The notes under the pieces were generated by a model that saw only the letters and a list, made by a program, of their open reading frames with translations, had not been told where the DNA came from and did no database searches. Positions 1 through 5,342 of a stretch of 5,371 nt of DNA are shown piece by piece. The position numbers were made by a program, and so were the translations under genes. The stretch's first letter is position 1; each line of letters opens with the position of its first letter. The stretch spans positions 1 through 5,371 of the forward strand of contig PCVT01000031.1 in the NCBI GenBank assembly GCA_002787075.1, written 5' to 3'. Source of the DNA: Parcubacteria group bacterium CG11_big_fil_rev_8_21_14_0_20_41_14. Lineage in GTDB: Bacteria; Patescibacteriota; Patescibacteriia; UBA2169.

Positions 1-7
1 TTAAAAT

Positions 8-30
8 CAAAAAATCCACTTCCGTGGACT
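8..30 (-). terminator. Probable intrinsic terminator of the minus-strand operon
   Basis: Read on the minus strand, TCCAC (28-24) and GTGGA (19-15) form a stem around a GGAA tetraloop of the GNRA type. The stem can grow to 7 pairs through a G-U at 29/14 and an A-U at 30/13. A T-rich run, TTTTTT then GATTTT, follows down to about position 3. It lies about 55 nt after the stop of the 41-aa ORF, where the three-gene operon should end. The stem is short, so efficiency is uncertain. On the plus strand the same hairpin is followed by CTGTTTTT, so it could work weakly in both directions. Confidence 0.6.
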
Positions 31-87
31 GTTTTTGGTTTGAGTTTTGTTTTTGTGTTAAAAACTTTCTATGGGGAGTTTCGTAAT

Positions 88-213
88 TCAAAGCTCCAAG
101 AGAGGCCGCGCTTCCTCAACCATCTCTCTGAAAATAGTTCCGTTGATACGATCTGCTTCTTCTTTAGAAAACAGAGTATCCGGAATATTCTTTTTGTTCT
201 TTTCTTCAGTCAT
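88..213 (-). CDS. Small 41-aa hypothetical protein, third gene of the operon
   Basis: I do not recognise this protein. The ORF starts at ATG (213-211) and stops at TGA (90-88). It begins MTEEKNKKNIP and ends ARPLLEL. It is charged and acidic (8 Glu, 2 Asp against 4 Lys, 3 Arg), with no Cys, no signal peptide and no membrane segment. Residues 16-36 would make one amphipathic helix, so it may be a small cytosolic protein or a partner of another protein. Support for a real gene is the AAGGAG at 226-221 with a 7-nt spacer, a start 14 nt after the upstream metallopeptidase stop, the same strand, and a terminator just downstream. Against it are its length and the lack of a known family. It could also be the remnant of a longer gene. 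Confidence 0.6.
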   Translation of the reverse strand: MTEEKNKKNIPDTLFSKEEADRINGTIFREMVEEARPLLEL

Positions 214-220
214 TTCTCTT

Positions 221-226
221 CTCCTT
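221..226 (-). promoter_or_regulatory. Shine-Dalgarno of the 41-aa ORF
   Basis: AAGGAG on the minus strand, 7 nt before the ATG at 213. It lies immediately after the TAA of the upstream gene (230-228), so ribosomes finishing that gene could reinitiate here. It is the main reason to accept the 41-aa ORF as a gene. Confidence 0.65.
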
Positions 227-227
227 G

Positions 228-779
228 TTAAAGAACCAATTTTCTCAATTTCCTCCTAATTTCTTTATAGCACGGAATTGCGGCGGATACAAGATCCCAG
301 AATTTTTTTGAATGATTTAATTCTCTTAAATGGCAGAGTTCATGCGCGATTATATAGCCCGCCTGCTCTGGCCGAAGAAAAATAATTTTGTAATTAAAAT
401 TCAAATTTCCTTTCTTGCTGCAGCTGCCCCATCTTGATTTTTGATTGCGGATGGAAACGCGGTTATATTTGAAATTATAAAATTGATTAAAATGTTCAAG
501 CCGGTCAAGAACAAACTCGCGCGCTTGGCCTTTGTGTTTTTTGTAATGCGCAACACCTCCGCCCGGCAAAATGGTTTTGTGGCTAGCGAATTTTGACAAT
601 GCCTTTTTAATCCAATCCTCTCGCGAAAACAAAAAACGCTCCATCGCGCCGTATGTTGCGCGATACGGAGCAGTTGCAACAACCCGGCCGTCGCCATGAA
701 CCAGAACGCGCATGTGCCGGGAATTGCGCACCTTTTTCAGCACGCAAGCTCTATTTAAAAATGTAATCTTCTTTTGCAT
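228..779 (-). CDS. YgjP/DUF45-type (WUSS-like) zinc metallopeptidase
   Basis: Predicted cytosolic zinc-dependent peptidase of the YgjP-like/DUF45 family; physiological substrates of this family are mostly unknown. The 183-aa protein has the family layout. Residues about 15-62 form the N-terminal part (RNSRHMRVLVHGDGRVVATAP, then a DWI motif at 55-57). The family signature RWGSC is at 116-120. The zinc site HELCH is at 146-150, with Glu147 as catalytic base and His156 (LNHSKKFW) as probable third ligand. Length is near that of E. coli YgjP, so it appears complete. There is no signal peptide or membrane segment. The ATG at 779 is 6 nt after the ATPase TAG with no Shine-Dalgarno before it, which suggests translational coupling. 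A link to the pump (for example as a partner protease) is only inferred from the operon. SprT-like proteins share the HExxH fold, but RWGSC favours YgjP. Confidence 0.9.
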   Translation of the reverse strand: MQKKITFLNRACVLKKVRNSRHMRVLVHGDGRVVATAPYRATYGAMERFLFSREDWIKKALSKFASHKTILPGGGVAHYKKHKGQAREFVLDRLEHFNQFYNFKYNRVSIRNQKSRWGSCSKKGNLNFNYKIIFLRPEQAGYIIAHELCHLRELNHSKKFWDLVSAAIPCYKEIRRKLRKLVL

Positions 780-785
780 TATTTT

Positions 786-3542
786 CTAATCAGCCACACG
801 CCTTTGCGCGATAAAATAATGCTTAACAATTTCAATAAGCCCAATCACCCACAAGCACACTGAAATTATAATAAACCACTCTTTCGCGCCAAGCGCGACT
901 GTGCGAAGGACATTCTGGAAAAACGGAATATAGATGCCACACACCTGAATCGCGAACCCGCCAATCACTGCCGCTACCAGCCATTTATTCCTGAAAGGAC
1001 TTACCTCAAAAATAGAATGTCGCACGCTTCGCACTGAGAACACATACAAAAGAGAATCAATGCCAAGGGTCGCAAACGCTACAGTGCGCGCTCGGTCAAT
1101 GTCTCCGGTGGTCTTGAGTATAAACCAATACAATCCAAGCGTGGAAAGAGCAGTAACAACGCTTATGAACACAACCAAAAACTTGCCTTCAAAATCAATA
1201 ATTGAAGCATCCCGCTTAACTGGCTTCTCTGTCATAATTTCCGGCTCTTCTGGCTCCTGGGTTAAAGCTAAATGCGGGAAACCATCTGTAACGAGATTAA
1301 TCCACAAAATCTGAGCTGGAAGCAGAACCAAAGGCCATCCAAGCAATATGCCAATCATAATAATTATAATTTCCGAAAAACTGTCGCTCAAAAGATATAG
1401 AATCATTTTTTTGATATTATCAAAAATCACCCTGCCTTGCCTAACTGCTGCCACAATAGTTGAAAAATTATCATCCAACACAATCAAATCAGAAGTATCT
1501 TTTGCCACATCAGTTCCAGAGCCAAGAGCAACCCCTATGTCAGCGCGCGCCAAAGCTGGGGCATCGTTCACCCCGTCTCCAGTCATGGCAACCACATCCC
1601 CATTTTTTTGAAGAGCAGACACAATGCGCAACTTATCCTCGGGCGTGGCGCGAGAAAATACTTTTACTGATTTTACTAATTGCTCAAGCTTAGTATCGGA
1701 AATCGAAGCCAAATCAGCGCCATCAATTACTTGGTCTAATTTTGGCGCGAGACCCAATTCTTTGGCAATGGCCATTGCTGTATGCTTATTGTCTCCGGTT
1801 ATGATGATGGTGTGAATTCCTGCTTTTTTTGTCTCTAGAATAGTTTGCTCTGCTTCAGGACGAATAGGATCTTTAATGCCCCAAAAGCCAACAAAAACCG
1901 CGTCTTCATTGTAATCAGGCAATTCATCAAAACTAGTTTTACTGCTTAAAACTCCCTTATACGCTCCAGCAAGCAAGCGCAGTCCTTGAGAAGATAATTT
2001 TTCATAAAGCTTTATAAGTTCTTTACGCTTTTTCTCGCTCAAGACAAGCGTGCCTTTGCCATTCTGATACCTAGAGCACATGGCTAAAATTTTCTCAGGC
2101 GCGCCCTTGAGATATACTATGTTCTGCTTTTTAGTCCATGCGTTCAGAGTTGCCATGAATTTCTTTTTTGAATTAAACTGGATTTCATCCATGCGGGACC
2201 GCTCTTCATGCAGATCCTCCTCAGTAAATTGGCCATCAATAGCGCTCAATAAAAGAGCGCGCTCAGTCGGGGACCCGATTAAAATCTGCTCGCGCAATTC
2301 TTCTTCTTTTGTTTGCTCTTTTTCTTCTGCTGATCCAACTAAAGCGTCAGAGCAATACACTGCAATCATATTCATTTTTTTTATCTCATATGCCTGATTA
2401 AGCTCCTCTTTAGAACTTAAATCTTTCTTTGACATATCTAGATCATGATTTTCAGTTATAACGCGCGCAACGCGCATCTCTCCAATGGTTATGGTTCCGG
2501 TTTTGTCAACACAGATAACATTCGTGGAACCAAGTGTCTCAGCCGCGACAAGCTTGCGCACTAATGAGCCGCGTTTTAGAATTCTTTGCATGCCAATCGC
2601 CAAAATCACTGTTACTCCGACTACCAAACCTTCTGGAATCGCGGACACTGCCACCGCGACCGCTGTAATGAACATCTCTGAAAACGAATGATCCCGCAAT
2701 ACGCCGACCACTATAAGAACACCGGACAATCCAAGCACCATAATCCCAAGCTTGCGGCTGAATAAATCCAATTTTTTCTGCAAAGGAGTGCGTACTTCCT
2801 TGGTGTCTTTTACTAATCGCGCGATTTTCCCGATTTCAGTATTCTCTCCAATAGCAGTCACGAAAAATCTGCCTTTTCCTTCAGCAACTACAGTTCCGGA
2901 AAATACCATATTATGCTGGTCAGCGATTATTAATTTCCCTTCCAAAGCATGGTTGATTTTATCAACAGCGCTACTTTCGCCAGTTAAGGCGGCCTCACTG
3001 ACTTTCAAGTGCTCTGCTTCAAACAAACGTCCATCAGCTACAATTCGGTTGCCAGCTGAAAGAACTACAATATCTCCCACAATTAGTTCTTTTGATTCAA
3101 TCTGGCGCTCCATTGAATCGCGTATTACCCACACATGATGGGTCACAATTTTCTTAAGAGATTCCAATGCGCGCTGGGCTTTAAATTCCTGAAAAAACCC
3201 GACTATAACGTTCATTCCAACAGCTGCTAAAATAACATACGCGTCTATATATTCGTTTATAAAAAAACTAACCAAGGCCGCAGCGAGCAGGATATAGGTT
3301 AAAGAGCTTTGGAATTGGCTCAAAAAAAGCCCTATTAAAGACGCTCGCCCTTGGCTTGGCAATTCATTTGTTCCGTATTTTTCAAGACGATTTTCTACTT
3401 GGCTTTGGCGCAATCCATCTTTTCCAACGCCTAATTTTTCCGCGACTTCATGCAATGTAAAATTATACCAGTTATTTTTTTGGTCTGGATTTTTTGATAT
3501 TTTCACGTCTTGTATTTGTTTTTTGATTTTTTTCTCGGGCAT
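786..3542 (-). CDS. P-type cation ATPase, P2 (SERCA/PMCA-like), probably Ca2+-exporting
   Basis: Membrane pump coupling ATP hydrolysis to cation export. All P-type landmarks are present in 918 aa. The N-terminal cation-ATPase domain is at about 25-95. The actuator loop TGES is at 187-190. M4 carries PEGL (303-306), and the phosphorylation motif DKTGT has Asp346. The nucleotide domain has KGAPE (479-483). The P domain has DP (558-559), TGDN (582-585) and TGDGVND (654-660). About ten membrane helices are visible: M1-M2 at 70-120, M3-M4 at 262-318, M5-M6 at 713-757 and M7-M10 at 786-910. Ion-site residues match SERCA: Glu304 (M4), Glu724 (M5), and Asn749, Thr752 and Asp753 in NLVTDG (M6). The position of SERCA Asn768 is Ser721, so site I may be altered. 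The start is supported by AGGAGG 9 nt upstream of ATG. It is first in an operon with the metallopeptidase. Ca2+ is favoured by NLVTDG; Mn2+ or another cation remains possible. Confidence 0.93.
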   Translation of the reverse strand: MPEKKIKKQIQDVKISKNPDQKNNWYNFTLHEVAEKLGVGKDGLRQSQVENRLEKYGTNELPSQGRASLIGLFLSQFQSSLTYILLAAALVSFFINEYIDAYVILAAVGMNVIVGFFQEFKAQRALESLKKIVTHHVWVIRDSMERQIESKELIVGDIVVLSAGNRIVADGRLFEAEHLKVSEAALTGESSAVDKINHALEGKLIIADQHNMVFSGTVVAEGKGRFFVTAIGENTEIGKIARLVKDTKEVRTPLQKKLDLFSRKLGIMVLGLSGVLIVVGVLRDHSFSEMFITAVAVAVSAIPEGLVVGVTVILAIGMQRILKRGSLVRKLVAAETLGSTNVICVDKTGTITIGEMRVARVITENHDLDMSKKDLSSKEELNQAYEIKKMNMIAVYCSDALVGSAEEKEQTKEEELREQILIGSPTERALLLSAIDGQFTEEDLHEERSRMDEIQFNSKKKFMATLNAWTKKQNIVYLKGAPEKILAMCSRYQNGKGTLVLSEKKRKELIKLYEKLSSQGLRLLAGAYKGVLSSKTSFDELPDYNEDAVFVGFWGIKDPIRPEAEQTILETKKAGIHTIIITGDNKHTAMAIAKELGLAPKLDQVIDGADLASISDTKLEQLVKSVKVFSRATPEDKLRIVSALQKNGDVVAMTGDGVNDAPALARADIGVALGSGTDVAKDTSDLIVLDDNFSTIVAAVRQGRVIFDNIKKMILYLLSDSFSEIIIIMIGILLGWPLVLLPAQILWINLVTDGFPHLALTQEPEEPEIMTEKPVKRDASIIDFEGKFLVVFISVVTALSTLGLYWFILKTTGDIDRARTVAFATLGIDSLLYVFSVRSVRHSIFEVSPFRNKWLVAAVIGGFAIQVCGIYIPFFQNVLRTVALGAKEWFIIISVCLWVIGLIEIVKHYFIAQRRVAD

Positions 3543-3550
3543 TTTTATTT

Positions 3551-3570
3551 CCCTCCTGTATTCAGGGGGG
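3551..3570 (-). promoter_or_regulatory. Leader hairpin covering the ATPase Shine-Dalgarno
   Basis: In the ATPase mRNA, CCCCCCTG (3570-3563) can pair with CAGGAGGG (3558-3551) around an AATA loop, with one A-C mismatch at 3554/3567. The Shine-Dalgarno AGGAGG (3557-3552) is wholly inside the 3' arm, so the fold would limit translation starts. An upstream CCTCC at about 3579-3583 could pair with the same GGAGG as an alternative. The pairing is read directly from the sequence; a regulatory role is inference. I saw no known riboswitch class in the roughly 88-nt leader. Confidence 0.45.
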
Positions 3571-3619
3571 ATTTAAGGGAGGTTCTGTGATTGATCGTTT
3601 CTTTTTGATATATCGCGCT

Positions 3620-3642
3620 TATAGTTATCCATTCTAACTATA
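3620..3642. promoter_or_regulatory. Operator-like inverted repeat over the operon -10 box
   Basis: TATAGTTA (3620-3627) and TAACTATA (3635-3642) are perfect 8-bp inverted repeats 7 bp apart. The right arm contains the minus-strand -10 box TATAGT, and the repeat reaches past the expected transcription start at about 3630. Size, symmetry and place suit a dimeric repressor site. No regulator gene is in the window. Because the arms are AT-rich and contain the -10 box, chance is possible. Confidence 0.4.
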
Positions 3643-3666
3643 CCATAAAACAGACCACACTGACAA
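3637..3666 (-). promoter_or_regulatory. Promoter of the ATPase-peptidase operon
   Basis: On the minus strand: -35 TTGTCA (3666-3661), an 18-bp spacer and -10 TATAGT (3642-3637), preceded by TGG (3645-3643), which makes an extended -10. Transcription would start near 3630, giving a leader of about 88 nt before the ATPase ATG. This is a good sigma70-type match placed just upstream of the first gene. No experimental support. Confidence 0.6.
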
Positions 3667-3680
3667 ACAATCTCTTGTCA
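3661..3680. repeat. Inverted repeat formed by the two divergent -35 hexamers
   Basis: TGACAA (3661-3666) and TTGTCA (3675-3680) form a perfect 6-bp inverted repeat 8 bp apart. The left arm is the -35 of the minus-strand operon and the right arm the -35 of the plus-strand tRNA promoter, so the two polymerase sites are back to back and probably compete or share a regulator. Confidence 0.55.
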
Positions 3681-3703
3681 AAGTTTAGATTATTTGATAT
3701 GGT
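3675..3703 (+). promoter_or_regulatory. Promoter of tRNA-Lys
   Basis: On the plus strand: -35 TTGTCA (3675-3680), a 17-bp spacer and -10 TATGGT (3698-3703), with TGA (3695-3697) just before it, making an extended -10. The expected start is about 3710, so the 5' leader before the tRNA at 3724 would be about 14 nt, as expected for a tRNA precursor trimmed by RNase P. Confidence 0.6.
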
Positions 3704-3723
3704 TATTGCGTTATCCAAAATAC

Positions 3724-3799
3724 GCGCCGTTAGCTCAGTTGGTAGAGCAGCTCCCTTTTAAGGAGACGGTCGGGGGTTCAAATCCCTCACGGCGCACCA
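3724..3799 (+). tRNA. tRNA-Lys, anticodon TTT, with encoded CCA
   Basis: A full cloverleaf can be folded. The acceptor stem GCGCCGT (3724-3730) pairs with ACGGCGC (3789-3795), followed by discriminator A3796 and CCA 3797-3799. The D stem is GCTC/GAGC (3733-3736, 3745-3748) with GG in an 8-nt loop. The anticodon loop is CTTTTAA (3755-3761) with anticodon TTT at 3757-3759, decoding AAA/AAG lysine. The T arm is GGGGG (3772-3776), loop TTCAAAT, then CCCTC with one G-U pair. The anticodon stem has a G-A mismatch at its outer pair (3750/3766, positions 27/43). The 3' part is antisense to the last codons of the recombinase ORF, and the tRNA 3' end is the likely attachment site of an integrated element. 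The tRNA itself looks intact. Confidence 0.97.
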
Positions 3800-5342
3800 G
3801 AATGGAACTTAGCGGTTGAGAACCAACCAAGGTGTGGGCGTGCCGAAGGCACGCCCACACTGTTTCGCCTGATTTTCCAAACGAATTCGGATTCCCGCCT
3901 TCGGCGACGCGCACTGTTTTCTCGCCGAGGAGGATGTGCGAGCCAAAGATTTCTTTGGCACAGACCTTTTTAGCAAAAAGGTCTGAATCAGAAGCAATTT
4001 TGTCCAAGGATTGAGCGTCTTTTATCCAGTTTTGGAAAGGTGCGAGCCAATCATTCTGCGTGTGTGAAAGAGATGTCATTTCTTCTTGGAGCGACTTCTT
4101 TTCGGACAACAGTTTTGATTTTTGTAAACGATAATCTTGCTCATCAATAATTTGGTCTAAATATCCATTAAGAAGTCGCTCTAACTTTTGTGAAATGACA
4201 TTGATCTTGTTTTCTTTCTCTTTCACACACGCAGTCAAAGACGGGGCGGAATTTTTGTAGTCTTGCAAAGCAAGACGATTAAGTTCCTCCGCCCAGTCTT
4301 TGGGCAAAGAAACTTTTTTGATTAAGGATGATAACTGCTCGTCCAATTTTTCCGAACGAAGCGACATTTCTTTGCACTTCATTATTTTAGATTTTTTCGT
4401 GCAACGATAATATGTGTATTCGTGAACATTGCCATTTTTCTGTCGCTTCGTTTTGTTTTCAGCAGTTATCATCATTCCGCATGAAGCACAGGAAATTAGA
4501 CCACAAAATGGTTGCGGTTCATTTTTAGGTTTGCGTTCTGGTTGTCCACGCTTCCGCAACATTTCCTGTGCTTCATCAAAAAGTTTCTTTGAAATGATTG
4601 GCTCGTGCTTTCCTTCGTGGATTTCACCACCATATTTAAATAGTCCAATGTAAAATGGGTTTGAGAGTATAAAAGACGCTTTGGTTTTTGAGATTCTCTT
4701 TCCGGTTCTAGTGGTAATGCCGGATTTCGCCAAAAAGTTTGACACATCTTCCAGTCGCATATTTCCTTTTGTGTACTTCTCAAAAGCCAAGCGCACAATA
4801 CGAGATTTTTTCTTTTCCACCACAATCGTCTTTGTTCTACTATCATTCAAATACCCCACTGGCGCTTGGCTTGGGAATATACCCATTCTCACTTTTTGGC
4901 GAAGTCCGCGTTTCGTATTTTCGGAAAGAGAATCCACATAGTATTTGCTTTGCCCGAACGCCATGTTGAGCATAAATTTACCCTGACCAGTGTTATCACA
5001 CCAAAAGGTTGGAAACTTAATGCTCGCAAGTTTCCCTGTGTCGAGGAGATAAATAATCTGTCCGCCGTCCACCGAATTGCGGGCGAGACGATCGGGATTC
5101 CATGCAAGGATGTTTCCGCCGAAGGTTTCAATTTCTTTCATCATCTTGTTAAACAACGGACGACCTGGAGTTTTCGCAGATTGTTTTTCTACAATTTCGG
5201 CGGAAATTTCAATATTTTCCCGAACGGCGTATTCCCGCAATTCGGTGAGTTGAGCGTCAATAGAAAGAACCTGCTTATCCTCGACATCAGTGGACTTGCG
5301 AGCATACAAAAAGAATTTTTTATTTTCCATATTGTTTTTCAT
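3735..5342 (-). CDS. Large serine recombinase (site-specific integrase/resolvase family)
   Basis: DNA recombinase that cuts via a serine-DNA link and could integrate or excise its own element. In 535 aa the resolvase domain (about 8-150) has the catalytic YARKSTD with Ser17 and Arg15, and DRLAR with Arg85 and Arg88. The recombinase DNA-binding domain spans about 155-265 (APVGY at 160-164; NPFYIGLFKYGGEIHEGKHEPI at about 228-249). A zinc ribbon follows with Cys285, Cys288, Cys314 and Cys323. A lysine/glutamate-rich coiled coil lies at about 370-425, as in serine integrases. The start is uncertain: Met1 and Met5 (ATG at 5330) both lack a Shine-Dalgarno, and the 29 nt before the ATG are AT-rich with no clear promoter. 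The end is odd: the frame has no stop before the tRNA, and residues 516-535 (VRREGFEPPT and on) are antisense tRNA-Lys. The true or ancestral C terminus is probably near residue 505 or earlier. Resemblance to Patescibacteria recombinases is from memory. Confidence 0.9.
   Translation of the reverse strand: MKNNMENKKFFLYARKSTDVEDKQVLSIDAQLTELREYAVRENIEISAEIVEKQSAKTPGRPLFNKMMKEIETFGGNILAWNPDRLARNSVDGGQIIYLLDTGKLASIKFPTFWCDNTGQGKFMLNMAFGQSKYYVDSLSENTKRGLRQKVRMGIFPSQAPVGYLNDSRTKTIVVEKKKSRIVRLAFEKYTKGNMRLEDVSNFLAKSGITTRTGKRISKTKASFILSNPFYIGLFKYGGEIHEGKHEPIISKKLFDEAQEMLRKRGQPERKPKNEPQPFCGLISCASCGMMITAENKTKRQKNGNVHEYTYYRCTKKSKIMKCKEMSLRSEKLDEQLSSLIKKVSLPKDWAEELNRLALQDYKNSAPSLTACVKEKENKINVISQKLERLLNGYLDQIIDEQDYRLQKSKLLSEKKSLQEEMTSLSHTQNDWLAPFQNWIKDAQSLDKIASDSDLFAKKVCAKEIFGSHILLGEKTVRVAEGGNPNSFGKSGETVWACLRHAHTLVGSQPLSSILVRREGFEPPTVSLKGSCSTN
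3832..3860. repeat. Perfect 13-bp hairpin just beyond the tRNA 3' end
   Basis: GTGTGGGCGTGCC (3832-3844) and its exact complement GGCACGCCCACAC (3848-3860) surround a GAA loop. It is GC-rich, starts 33 nt after the tRNA CCA, and is followed on the plus strand by TGTTT, so it may act as a weak tRNA terminator. On the minus strand no T-run follows. It also encodes residues 495-504 (VWACLRHAHT) of the recombinase ORF. A role in stopping convergent transcription or in recombination is inference. Confidence 0.7.
3942..3985. repeat. Two adjacent hairpins in the recombinase C-terminal codons
   Basis: GCCAAAG (3942-3948) pairs with CTTTGGC (3953-3959) around ATTT. One base later, CAGACCTTTTT (3961-3971) pairs with AAAAAGGTCTG (3975-3985), a perfect 11-bp stem with an AGC loop. 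A weaker 7-bp pair, TCGGCGA (3901-3907) with TCGCCGA (3922-3928), lies upstream. All are inside codons for recombinase residues about 453-481, so protein constraint alone would not predict such symmetry. Confidence 0.6.

Noticed and set aside
40..259. Two overlapping plus-strand ORFs of 62-63 aa
   Set aside because: They are antisense to the 41-aa ORF and the end of the peptidase gene, overlap one another in different frames, and look like low-complexity Phe/Ser-rich shadow translations without a good ribosome site.
1060..3138. Plus-strand ORFs of 63-128 aa across the ATPase gene
   Set aside because: All are antisense to a fully conserved P-type ATPase and none resembles a known family.
3543..3630. 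Leader as a yybP-ykoY (Mn2+) or other metal riboswitch
   Set aside because: A pump gene made this worth checking, but I see no conserved core of that class; only a simple Shine-Dalgarno hairpin is visible.
3676..3681. Minus-strand TTGACA as the -35 of the ATPase operon
   Set aside because: It is a perfect hexamer but 33 bp from TATAGT, with no -10-like sequence at 16-18 bp. TTGTCA at 3666-3661 with an 18-bp spacer fits better.
3735..3799. Recombinase tail (residues 516-535) as a functional domain
   Set aside because: The sequence is explained entirely by antisense tRNA; the REGFEPPT-like string is a familiar product of reading tRNA genes backwards.
3832..3860. Hairpin as the terminator of the recombinase gene
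   Set aside because: On the minus strand it is followed by CTTGGTTGG, not a T-run, and the reading frame continues through it.
3809..4014. ORFs of 60-62 aa on both strands near the recombinase C terminus
   Set aside because: They lie in other frames of the hairpin-rich tail and have no ribosome site or recognisable motif. I considered a frameshift joining them to the recombinase, but the main frame is open throughout.
4429..5131. Antisense and alternative-frame ORFs inside the recombinase gene
   Set aside because: The main frame carries the recombinase catalytic, DNA-binding and zinc-ribbon motifs here, so these are shadows.
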